From an uncultured Granulosicoccaceae bacterium (GTDB lineage Bacteria; Pseudomonadota; Gammaproteobacteria; Granulosicoccales; Granulosicoccaceae): 64,000 bases of DNA. Location: assembly GCA_937998875.1 (NCBI GenBank), contig CALLBO010000018.1:50722-114721 (forward strand), given 5' to 3'. The position numbers and the translations under genes are program-made. The notes below the pieces were generated by a model, which was not told where the DNA came from, did not search any database, and saw only the letters and a program-made list of their open reading frames with translations. The stretch's first letter is position 1. Every line of letters starts with the position of its first letter. Positions 54,171-62,326 of the stretch are shown here, piece by piece.

Positions 54171-55562
54171 ATGGCAGTCAACTTTCTTAAACAAAAAAGC
54201 AAAATGATCTGGTCAGGGCTTTTTCTTGTCTTCGCCATAGGGATGCTTTTATTAGGGCTTGATCTCCGATCCGGTTCAGCGCATATGGATGAACACGGCT
54301 ATCTGTTTGTCGGAAGACAACTGCTATCCGGGCAAACATGGCCGAGCCATAGTTATATCTTCGGTTTTGATCTTAGCTGGTATCTATTTGGTTATTTTGA
54401 CAAATACTTCGGTGGGCTTGCTGGTGCCAGGGTTGCCTCCGTGTGCATGGGGGTAATATCACTACTTGGGTATTACCTATTTAACCGACAGCTCTGGGAC
54501 AGTAGCGCGGTTGCGGTTGTTGCAACGCTATTATTGGCATCTAGTGCGAGTCATCTATTCGTTTCCAGCATTGCAACTTATGACATTGTTGCGGTTTGCT
54601 TACTGTGCTGGGCCATGCTGTTCGCCGTAAAGGCCGCAAATAGCAAGAGTAGGTTGACTGTCGTATGTAGTGCTGTTTTATTGGGGCTGGCTGTTTTAAG
54701 CAAATACATTCTGGTCTCGTACTTGCCGTTGATCGCACTCGTGCTACTGGTCGTTAACCCGAGACAGGCGATTGTCGGAGGATTTATTGTTGCAACAATG
54801 TTGCTATCTTATGGAGCATGGCACTTTAGTGAACTAGCCGAGCTCTATGCAGTACAGATATCAGGTGTTCATTCTGCTAACACCACCCGTTGGGACATAT
54901 TATCCAGAGTTGCTCAGCAGATTGGATTGCCAATTATGCTGTGCGCCATAGCCGGGTACTATTTGTTGTTTTGTTCAAGCGGCGAACGACAAAAACCAAC
55001 AGCCAAATTGTTGCTGTTAGTGGTGTTTTCTCTGCCGTTGCCTCTGTATCATTTCCTTGGGGGTAATCTTATCTCGCTATATAAGCATCTGCATTATAGC
55101 TTGCTGTTCCTGCTCCCCATCATCGCATGGTTTCTTGTCGAGAGCATCTCACGATTCAATCTGTTTCGCAGTGTAAGAGCCCAGGTGAGTCTGTTTGTCA
55201 TCTTAATAGCTTACCTGGCAGGCAACTATTCAATACTTCAAAAAATAAGAAATGGTTATCCAGATAGCAGAGAGCTATCACAACGTATCAGCCAGATTCT
55301 AAATTCACAGCCATCAGCGTTAAGCGAGGATCCTTACATTTTTCGCTATTTGGCAGTAGATCAAAACAGGATTCTGCAGGAGAACTTCAAAGAAACCACC
55401 TGGCTCGATAATAACGCTGACGGCAAACACACAATGCAGGATGTAAAAGACGCGTTGTGGGATCGAAAATATGATGTGGTGTTACTCACCGATCAAATCC
55501 ATCCGGCACTCAATGATGAGTACCGAAAGATTCTGGAATTGAAAGACTATGAATTGATCTGA
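54171..55562 (+). CDS. GT39/ArnT-like membrane glycosyltransferase
   Basis: 463-residue multi-pass inner-membrane protein of the GT-C class (PMT/ArnT-like). The acidic catalytic-type motif SAHMDEHGYLFVGRQLLSGQ follows the first helix, about ten membrane helices come next, and there is a soluble C-terminal tail (residues about 370-463). Such enzymes transfer a lipid-linked sugar to lipid or protein in the periplasm; donor and acceptor are not inferable. It ends exactly where the truncated LruC-domain frame becomes readable. This suggests that a rearrangement placed it upstream. Confidence 0.82.
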   Translation: MAVNFLKQKSKMIWSGLFLVFAIGMLLLGLDLRSGSAHMDEHGYLFVGRQLLSGQTWPSHSYIFGFDLSWYLFGYFDKYFGGLAGARVASVCMGVISLLGYYLFNRQLWDSSAVAVVATLLLASSASHLFVSSIATYDIVAVCLLCWAMLFAVKAANSKSRLTVVCSAVLLGLAVLSKYILVSYLPLIALVLLVVNPRQAIVGGFIVATMLLSYGAWHFSELAELYAVQISGVHSANTTRWDILSRVAQQIGLPIMLCAIAGYYLLFCSSGERQKPTAKLLLLVVFSLPLPLYHFLGGNLISLYKHLHYSLLFLLPIIAWFLVESISRFNLFRSVRAQVSLFVILIAYLAGNYSILQKIRNGYPDSRELSQRISQILNSQPSALSEDPYIFRYLAVDQNRILQENFKETTWLDNNADGKHTMQDVKDALWDRKYDVVLLTDQIHPALNDEYRKILELKDYELI

Positions 55563-55564
55563 AT

Positions 55565-57376
55565 GTTGAAAACACAACCGGCACCCATTTTTATGTTGGA
55601 GACGTTTCCCCGTCAGGCAGCAAGTACTACGTCTATCGTCCAGGGGCTGCGTACGGGCTGTACGTAATTGACATAAATCCGGACTCCTCCGATTACTTGT
55701 CGATGAAAAAAATTGTTGACGGAAACTCACCGAAGTTAAGTATTGCTGATTTCGCCATTAACCCCGCCGATGGGCTTGCCTATAGTGTTGATCGCCATGG
55801 AGCACTGCATCAGATAGATCTGGAATCCGGTAGCGTGGTAACACTTGCCAAAACTGGAGTCACCGGCACATTTGGAGCGGCCTATTTTGATCCCAACGGC
55901 AATCTTTACGTCAGTAATAATTCAAACGGGTATGTTTATAAGGTAGCGGTTGGTAGCGGCGACTACTCGATGGTTCAGTTTGCGAACGGACCTTCTTCGA
56001 GCATCAATGACGGATCGCGTTGCGCATTAGCACCAGTAACTTCTGCTTCCGATATACTTATAGATTATAGAGATGCGCCAGATTCGTACGGCACCTATCT
56101 CGAATCCAATGGAGCACGCCATAAGGTTACCGGCTCTTCGCTATTCTTTGGTGAAAGCGTCGATGCAGAGAGTGATGCATCTGCCTATCCGCTATCTGAT
56201 GACGAAAATGACAATGCTGATGATGAAGACGGTGTGCAGTTCGCAACTGCAATAACCGAAGCTGAGCGCGCTGTCGCAATAGTCAACAGCAGTGGTGCTG
56301 GTTTTGTCAGCGCCTGGGTTGATCTCAATAAAAATGGCGTCTTTGACGGTAATGAGCAAGTGCTGTTTGATGAACCGGTTAGCGCTGGAAAACAGCCTGT
56401 TTACATGGATATTCCTGTCGGCGTATCTGCCGGGGATTCGTGGTCGCGGTTTCGAATAAGCTCAACTACCGGTCTTGCAGCAACAGGTGGCGCGCCGGAT
56501 GGTGAAGTTGAAGACTTCCCAGTAACGCTACATGCATCAGACACAGTAACAGATTACTACCCGTCGCAGAACGGTTGGTCAACAATCGCGTTTGAAGACA
56601 ACTGGCCACACGAAGAAGACTATGACATGAATGACCTTATCGTCTATCTCCGTACAGCAGTTTCCAGCAATGCTGCCGGGTTGACGAATGTAACCATCGG
56701 TGGTGAAGTTGCCGCATACGGAGCCGGGTATCACAACGGTTTTGCTATCAGACTACCGGGTGTTCACCCTGATCAGGTTGACCGTGATCAGGCAGCGCTT
56801 CATATCAACGGAAAGGAAGTTACCGACTGGGTAATCATCGAAGAAGGTCGTGAGGAAACTATTCTCATGGTCACATACAACGTATGGGATTTTGTCGGTA
56901 CCGGTGACTTCTGTAAATTCTATCGCACAGAGCCGGATTGTGGTTCAGATATTCAGATGTCTTTTAAAGCCAGTATTCCGATGATTGAACCGGTACAAGC
57001 TGACTTACAAGGTGTGTTTGATCCATTCCTTTTTGCAACACCCGGTGCATGGCGCGGTGGTGACTATGAGACAGCGCCTGGAAGGAGTTATGAAATACAT
57101 CTAAAGAACCAGGCACCAACAGAAGCTTTTGACTACAACTTGTTTAATCGCGCAGGAGACGATGCCTCTGATCCGTCTTCCCAGCGGTTCTTCCAAACCG
57201 AGAAAGGTATGCCATGGGCTCTTGAGATTGGTACACGCTGGCAGTACCCGGTTGAGTATCGTGATATCAGCCATGCATATCCACAGTTTGCAGAGTTCGC
57301 CACTTCCGATGGTGACAATAATCTGAGTTGGTATCTGATTGATAATGCCAATCAGTTACTTATCTTCACTCACTAG
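55565..57376 (+). pseudogene. LruC-domain protein, 5'-truncated
   Basis: The readable frame starts as LNVENTTGTHFYVGDVSPSG just after the glycosyltransferase stop and lacks any signal peptide or normal start; the first usable codons are TTG at 55697 or ATG at 55703. It continues with beta-propeller-like repeats (FAINPADGLAYSVDRHGALH, GTFGAAYFDPNGNLYVSNNS), an acidic linker (DAPDSYGTYLESNGARH, LSDDENDNADDEDGV), a GEVEDFPV-type domain and the LruC domain (VAFEDNWPHEEDYDMNDLIV, AAYGAGYHNGFAIRLPGV, FDPFLFATPGAWRGGDYETA, HLKNQAPTEAFDYNLF, GMPWALEIGTRWQYP). Relatives are secreted, so loss of the leader probably abolishes export. Confidence 0.8.
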
Positions 57377-57385
57377 GGAATTTCA

Positions 57386-58069
57386 ATGAAACATACTTTA
57401 GTTGCTTTAACCGTTGGAATGCTCGTTAGTGCTTGTGGCGATTCCACTTACGTCGGAACCACCGCGCCGGCAGATTCAGCGCTGACCGATTCGACTCTGA
57501 CGGACTCAACTCCGCCGGATTCAGCTCTGACAGATTCAAATTTAACGAACTCAACTCCGCCGGATTCAACTCTGACAGATTCAACGTTAACGAACTCAAC
57601 CCTGACGGATTCAACTCTGACGGATTCAAAGCAAACCGTACCTGCAATCGCTGCGGCCAAAGCAGACCCGAACAGCGAAACTGTTTTGTCAGACACTCAA
57701 TCTTTAAACGTGTCCAGTAGTTTCGATTTTACAACGGCCCGAACGGTCGTTGTTGACTTCGATTTGGATCAGGCACGTGGAGAAAACGCATCGGTGTCCA
57801 TCTGTACCGAGTTTAATCCTCTTGGAGACGCATACGATGTCAACTATGATTCCTGCACGGTGCGTGGCCCGATGGACAACGGCTACTTTCAGCATTCGAT
57901 GTATGTCACCAATGATATCGACGCTGTTGCTGGTGTAGTCTGGTTTCTGGACTCGACGCGCGAGCCACTAATGCAGGTATTTCCAGTGACCTCTGCTACG
58001 ACAGCTCAGTCCTCCAAAGACCGGTCAGTGTTAAGCACTGACAGCACTCCGCGCATCGTTTGGAGATAG
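57386..58069 (+). CDS. Lipoprotein with pentapeptide (DSTLT) repeats, LruC partner
   Basis: 227-residue lipoprotein; lipobox VSAC at residues 14-17. Residues 30-84 are eleven consecutive 5-residue units of the type [DN]-S-[TAN]-[LP]-[TP] (DSALT, DSTLT, DSTPP), a flexible, hydroxyl- and acid-rich stalk. The C-terminal domain (SFDFTTARTVVVDFDLDQAR, ASVSICTEF, YDVNYDSCTV, FQHSMYVTNDIDAV) is the kind of domain found in proteins encoded next to LruC-domain genes. It starts 9 bp after the LruC stop, so the two were one operon. A terminator follows at 58083-58118. Confidence 0.85.
   Translation: MKHTLVALTVGMLVSACGDSTYVGTTAPADSALTDSTLTDSTPPDSALTDSNLTNSTPPDSTLTDSTLTNSTLTDSTLTDSKQTVPAIAAAKADPNSETVLSDTQSLNVSSSFDFTTARTVVVDFDLDQARGENASVSICTEFNPLGDAYDVNYDSCTVRGPMDNGYFQHSMYVTNDIDAVAGVVWFLDSTREPLMQVFPVTSATTAQSSKDRSVLSTDSTPRIVWR
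57473..57637. repeat. 15-bp in-gene tandem repeat, 11 copies
   Basis: Eleven 15-bp units (for example GATTCAACTCTGACG) encode the pentapeptide stalk of the lipoprotein. The unbroken 15-bp phase allows copy-number change without frameshift. Confidence 0.9.
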
Positions 58070-58082
58070 CACGTTAATCATA

Positions 58083-58118
58083 CCCCGGATGACTTTCAGA
58101 AAGTTGTCCGGGGGTTTT
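58083..58118 (+). terminator. Rho-independent terminator
   Basis: A long stem (CCCCGGA ... ACTTT paired with AAAGT ... TCCGGGG, with a small internal bulge) is followed by TTTTT, 14 bp after the lipoprotein stop codon. Confidence 0.92.
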
Positions 58119-58294
58119 TGCTCCTTGAGAGCCAAACAGGCAACAGCCGCACCACCAGAGATTTCCGTAAGCTTCCCTCTTTGAAGACTAACTTCCGGTA
58201 CTTCGGTTAAATCTCAAGGTCAACCGCTGCAATCGTGAAGTGCTTTGCACCTGGACGCCAGTCAGAAATAGAAGTTCTCTTCAACGCTGGCGCG

Positions 58295-58921
58295 TCAACC
58301 ATTTAGTTTACGAACAATCAATTCCGCAACCAGCACGCAAAAACACCAGGAACCAACAAAAGCGATGTCAGAGACTATCCCCGTTGGCGGTACACCAGTG
58401 AATAGATAGATTTGAAGAAAAACAATTGCAACAAGAGTCGCTCCAATACCAAGTGCATAAGAGCGAATCATCCAGTCACGATGCCCTGTCACATCGCGCG
58501 TGCGTATAGCCCGAACCGCTTGGTACAACGTAAACCCAAGTGCCAACCCGAACACCAATCGCGCCACGCTGTTGGGCACGCTATCACCCGTTGGAAACTG
58601 CCACAACAGGCTCAATGAACTAAGAACCAGAAACCCACCAGCCAGAATAAAAACACGCCCTAGAATGCGATGAAGGCTGCCGAACTTATTGGCAAGCACC
58701 CGCCCAAACTGAAGCGGCCCAATAACACCAAAGAGCACACCCGCCAGCGCATGGGCAAAATGAGAAATCGGCGCAGTTGAAAAGCGCGCGCTGTCGGCTG
58801 GAAGTGTACCCAGGAGAATTTGGAAAAGCTGTACAGTTGCAAACGCAATCGTTAGCCCGCTCAATAAATACAGAACAGCAGGAATTAGAAACACTCGTGA
58901 TGTAAACCGACTCATAACCAC
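58295..58921 (-). CDS. DUF2306-like multi-pass membrane protein
   Basis: 208-residue integral membrane protein with about six helices. HALAGVLFGVIGPLQFGRVL, SLHRILGRVFILAGGFLVLS and TGHRDWMIRSYALGIGATLV carry conserved His and Arg residues typical of DUF2306 (cytochrome-b561-like four-helix membrane proteins of unknown function). The His pairs could bind haem, but that is unproven. Single gene. Confidence 0.82.
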   Translation of the reverse strand: MVMSRFTSRVFLIPAVLYLLSGLTIAFATVQLFQILLGTLPADSARFSTAPISHFAHALAGVLFGVIGPLQFGRVLANKFGSLHRILGRVFILAGGFLVLSSLSLLWQFPTGDSVPNSVARLVFGLALGFTLYQAVRAIRTRDVTGHRDWMIRSYALGIGATLVAIVFLQIYLFTGVPPTGIVSDIAFVGSWCFCVLVAELIVRKLNG

Positions 58922-59372
58922 CTCATCCAGATGAATTTATCTTAACGCCTACACAACCGAAACCCAGAAAGCCCCGGAGCGCTCACCATCGCCTTGAAAC
59001 AAACTATGAAAATACGGTTTAGGCTAACTATACCGGCTAACTTCAACATTGTAGAATTCTGGCAAGACGCTACCTGTAGATTGTTTTTAGGCTAGTACGG
59101 TCGGTGGTGAGAATTCAATGAGCGGCTGACTGGCAACATAGAGTCGGGCCGGACAATTTGGCGCCAAACGTCTCAGCCTGCAAACCGGTGCACTCCCAGT
59201 GGAGTGAATCACCGCCCATCCGTTATCACCGCATGGCAGTGTAATGCGGTCGATTGGAGCTTGAGTCCTCGCTAAATTGGTGAATAGACAGTAAAAGAGA
59301 TCTTTGGTAATGTCTTAGGCGCGGTAAGGATACCGCTATGAAGAAGAAGTTCACCGGCAATGGAGTGCCAAA
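58922..59372. other. Gene-free region with several palindromes
   Basis: 450 bp upstream of the PQ-loop-like gene. Between 59157 and 59249 it contains a 12-bp palindrome (TTTGGCGCCAAA, 59157-59168) and two hairpins: CACTCC/GGAGTG at 59191-59206 and CCGCAT/ATGCGG at 59229-59249. It does not match a riboswitch class I recognise. Confidence 0.5.
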
Positions 59373-60005
59373 GTGGATACAACAATTGGATTCCCGACTG
59401 ATGCGGGTACTTTACTGTTACTCGGGCTGGCTTCTGGTGTATTCAGCTGCCTCGCCTACCTTCCCTATATTCGCGACACTATAAAAGGTCAAACGCAGCC
59501 ACAACGGGCGTCCTGGTTAATCTGGTCTGTGCTCGGCAGCATCTCACTGGTTTCTCAGATTTATGAGGGGGCCACCAGCTCGCTATGGTTCGCTGGTGTT
59601 CAAGTGACGGGGACCATCATTGTATTTGGTTTGTCAGTTCGCTCAGGTTCGGGCAAATATCTTCATACAACAGACTACACCATACTTGTATTTGCAGCCT
59701 TCGGTTTGTTGCTGTGGCTATTCACAGAGAATGCGGTTTACGCACTCGCTATATCAATTGGTATCAGCCTGTTGGGTGGCACAGTTACCGTGCTAAAAGC
59801 CTACCGGAATCCGGAGAGTGAAACGCTTTCGACTTGGGTAATTTCTCTGATCGCCTCTATATGCGCTGCATTGTCAGTGGGTCGGATGGACTGGATTTTA
59901 CTCGCGTACCCACTCTACCTGTTTACGCTGTACACGGCATTTGTGATAGCGATTGTTACTGGTCGCGCGCGTGAACATGGTGTCTTAGTTGAATTAAAGC
60001 CATAG
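59373..60005 (+). CDS. PQ-loop-like multi-pass membrane protein
   Basis: 210-residue protein with about seven membrane helices in two related halves. ASGVFSCLAYLPYIRDTIKG then QTQPQRASWLIWSVLGSIS and the second-half GGTVTVLKAYRNPESETLST resemble the PQ-loop/SemiSWEET architecture (P-Y-I ... W-x-x-W). The GTG start at 59373 has GGAG seven bases upstream. Possibly a transporter; substrate unknown. Confidence 0.72.
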   Translation: MDTTIGFPTDAGTLLLLGLASGVFSCLAYLPYIRDTIKGQTQPQRASWLIWSVLGSISLVSQIYEGATSSLWFAGVQVTGTIIVFGLSVRSGSGKYLHTTDYTILVFAAFGLLLWLFTENAVYALAISIGISLLGGTVTVLKAYRNPESETLSTWVISLIASICAALSVGRMDWILLAYPLYLFTLYTAFVIAIVTGRAREHGVLVELKP

Positions 60006-60065
60006 GTGCGAATCAGAGCTGCCGCTTGCTGGCAATATTCACGAACTATTACCCGGATGATTAGG

Positions 60066-60446
60066 CTATCGGTAGGCCCTGAAATACAAAAATATTTTGT
60101 ATACCACCTCAGCAATGTGCCTTATCCCCGGTAGTCTTGTTATTTTTCCGGCAAGCTTCAAGGAGGGAATAGTCTGCCATAACTCAGAAAATGCCAGGGT
60201 ACCACTGATTAACGTGCCATCGCTTTTGCGCACGTGGAACCGATTGATCGCATCACAGGTTTTCAAGTCTTCGGCTACGTTGCACTCAGCAACTTTACTC
60301 ACATCACTCCAACACACGCTCTCTGCACCGGCACGGTTTCTGTACCAGGCTATTTCACGACTGCACAAGGGACAACTTCCATCGAAATAGACCGTCAGTG
60401 GGGGGTCATCAGTTGACTGGTCTTGCGTGGTTTCGGTGACTTTCAT
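60066..60446 (-). CDS. DCC/DUF393 family thiol-disulfide-like protein
   Basis: 126-residue DUF393 protein with the family motif VYFDGSCPLCSREIAWYRNR (DGxCPLC), then GTLISGTLAFSELWQTIPSL and PGIRHIAEVVYKIFLYFRAY. Predicted thioredoxin-like fold; the CPLC pair is intact, so a redox role is plausible. Single gene just downstream of the HiPIP terminator. Confidence 0.9.
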   Translation of the reverse strand: MKVTETTQDQSTDDPPLTVYFDGSCPLCSREIAWYRNRAGAESVCWSDVSKVAECNVAEDLKTCDAINRFHVRKSDGTLISGTLAFSELWQTIPSLKLAGKITRLPGIRHIAEVVYKIFLYFRAYR

Positions 60447-60464
60447 CTGTTGTGTTCTTTGGCA

Positions 60465-60490
60465 ATAAAAAAGCCCGACAGGAGCCGGGC
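60465..60490 (-). terminator. Rho-independent terminator after the HiPIP gene
   Basis: A 5-bp GC stem (GCCCG / CGGGC, 60473-60490) is followed on the minus strand by TTTTTT, 37 bp beyond the HiPIP stop codon. Confidence 0.8.
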
Positions 60491-60526
60491 AAGCACACTA
60501 TCTGTGCGGGTGGATTCTCGCAGATG

Positions 60527-60832
60527 TTAACTTCTCGGCTGATACGCAACACACCAGGCTTGCGCAGGAACTGAATTAGCAGGAAATATGGTGCATAAAC
60601 CTTTTTCACCCGATCCATTGTCCGTGTAAAGAGAGCAGGATTTGCAGTTCACTTTTTCGTCGGTTGCCACGGCAATGTACTGCAGGCCTTTTGCCGCTGG
60701 CGCTTCTGGATCAAGCAAGGGCGGGTCTTCGCTTGCACTTGCATTGGCAGCAATAAATGGTGCCACCACCGGTGCGGCCAGGAGCCCTCCTGTTAATAGT
60801 TTGGTGAATTGTCGCCTCTCTAATGTCTTCAT
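60527..60832 (-). CDS. High-potential iron-sulfur protein (HiPIP)
   Basis: 101-residue periplasmic electron carrier. A Tat-type signal peptide (LERRQFTKLLTGGLLAAPVV) is followed by a mature domain of about 65 residues with four cluster cysteines in the HiPIP order: CKSC, then C in GLCTIFP, then C in AQAWCVAY. Tat export of a folded [4Fe-4S] protein fits. The start at 60832 puts the twin-arginine at residues 6-7; the ORF extension to 60880 is unlikely. HiPIPs carry electrons in respiration, photosynthesis or iron and thiosulfate oxidation. No partner oxidoreductase is adjacent. Confidence 0.93.
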   Translation of the reverse strand: MKTLERRQFTKLLTGGLLAAPVVAPFIAANASASEDPPLLDPEAPAAKGLQYIAVATDEKVNCKSCSLYTDNGSGEKGLCTIFPANSVPAQAWCVAYQPRS

Positions 60833-61168
60833 CGTTTGCTCTGTAGAAAGTAAAAGAAATTGAAATTTGAGGTTGGACAATAAACGCAGAGGTGTATACC
60901 GGATGTGGTTGCGGGCACTGCGATAGACACAAAATGTTCACAGTATTGAGCACAAGCGTGTGCTTAATCACTCACCCCAGACCAGAGCTCAACTAATGCT
61001 TAGCAGCCGGCCTGCCTTTAGATTATCGTGACGGGAAAATATCCTATGCATCTGATGATCAGCCATGCATGAAACTAATCACCATTTACCTGTTGCTTGC
61101 GGCGGGATCTGATCAGACATCAAAACAAAAATTGAAGCCCGGCCAATCAACAATCTACGGTCACGACG

Positions 61169-62086
61169 TCAATCGTAATCCGCAAAGGCTACACCACCTA
61201 CGTAAGTAATCGTGCAATTACTCGCGCCTGCGCACTGTGAAATAGTCACAGCGTTATCCATTGCCTGTTGAGCACCTGCTGAAATATCCACGAATGCACC
61301 AAAATCACTAATCACTTTGGTGTTCACCATGGCTGAGTAAAACTGTGTTTTTTGCTCCTCGGTACCTGCCTGAAAAACATCACGGTTTTCAAATATGGAA
61401 GGCTCAGAGACGTAACCGTTTAAGACCAGCGGTAACAAAATACCGTCCCAGCTATCGAATACTGAAGACCTGGCATAGACTACGTTGACCAAAACTGTAC
61501 CGTCTTCGCGAATGCCCAGCACATCCATAAACCAGTCAATGGCAGCACCATCAATGGTGGTCGAGCTAAACCCTACACGAAGTTCAACACCGAATACCTG
61601 AAACCACGCCTCTGCCTTTACAAAATCATCAAGACTGGTGGCGGTCAGTCCCGTTTCGGTTGCTATGTACTGTAGAAGCGTGCCGAAATCGTTTCCGTGA
61701 TCTGCTGGTTGCTCAACAAACTGAAAAAAATGGGGGTCTGTTATTAACGGATTAGCCTGACTGGGAAAGACGAACCGTGAATATTCGTCTGTTCCAATAT
61801 CAAACCAACCGGGTAGCCCGCCGTTTGTGATCAGTGGCGGAACCGCCTCCGCCCGTGGAAATTTACTTAGGTTATCGCTAATCGCCCTTTGATCCTCGGC
61901 ACTGACCACTCGATCTATATCAACGGTGATGTCGGTATAAGAAGCGCTTGGGGTTTGGACATTGCTATTACCGGAGTCACTCCCGAGCCCTATCGAATCG
62001 CCGCCGCTGCTCCCTCCACACGCCGATATTAGGATTGCAGCCACTGTTGATATTGCCAGACCTTTTCCAGAGAGTTTTGCATCCAC
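61169..62086 (-). CDS. Hypothetical lipoprotein
   Basis: 305-residue lipoprotein: ISTVAAILISAC lipobox followed by a long GGSSGGDSIGLGSDSGNS linker. The mature part (AISDNLSKFPRAEAVPPLIT, GLPGWFDIGTDEYSRFVFPS, ATETGLTATSLDDFVKAEAW) shows no recognised family and has two late cysteines (ISQCAGASNC). Outer-membrane or surface location is expected. Single gene. Confidence 0.72.
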   Translation of the reverse strand: MDAKLSGKGLAISTVAAILISACGGSSGGDSIGLGSDSGNSNVQTPSASYTDITVDIDRVVSAEDQRAISDNLSKFPRAEAVPPLITNGGLPGWFDIGTDEYSRFVFPSQANPLITDPHFFQFVEQPADHGNDFGTLLQYIATETGLTATSLDDFVKAEAWFQVFGVELRVGFSSTTIDGAAIDWFMDVLGIREDGTVLVNVVYARSSVFDSWDGILLPLVLNGYVSEPSIFENRDVFQAGTEEQKTQFYSAMVNTKVISDFGAFVDISAGAQQAMDNAVTISQCAGASNCTITYVGGVAFADYD

Positions 62087-62203
62087 TTTCTTGTGTTTCC
62101 GTCCGTTTATCTCTGCTTCAACTTTACTGAAACATGAATCGAATTAAAAGCCCTGTTCAGCTAGTCTCCAGATAGCTACTTGTAACTGGCACTTGCAGAT
62201 TCA

Positions 62204-62326
62204 GTCTGTCCGGCCGACGAGGCTCGCTTTCACCTCTTTCATCGACGGCATTGCTTTTACAGTGATTGTTCCGGTTGTTATCTGTTGTTCCGGGCCATAG
62301 CGGAGATCCAGATTATCATCATCTGC
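62204..62326 (-). other. In-frame protein-like tail after the DMT-permease stop codon
   Basis: After the TGA that ends the 556-residue permease frame (62327-62329), the same frame continues for 41 codons with ordinary protein composition (NLDLRYGPEQQITTGTITVK, AMPSMKEVKASLVGRTD) before a second TGA at 62201-62203. It could be a true C-terminus cut off by a nonsense mutation or reached by readthrough, or a remnant of another gene. Confidence 0.4.
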
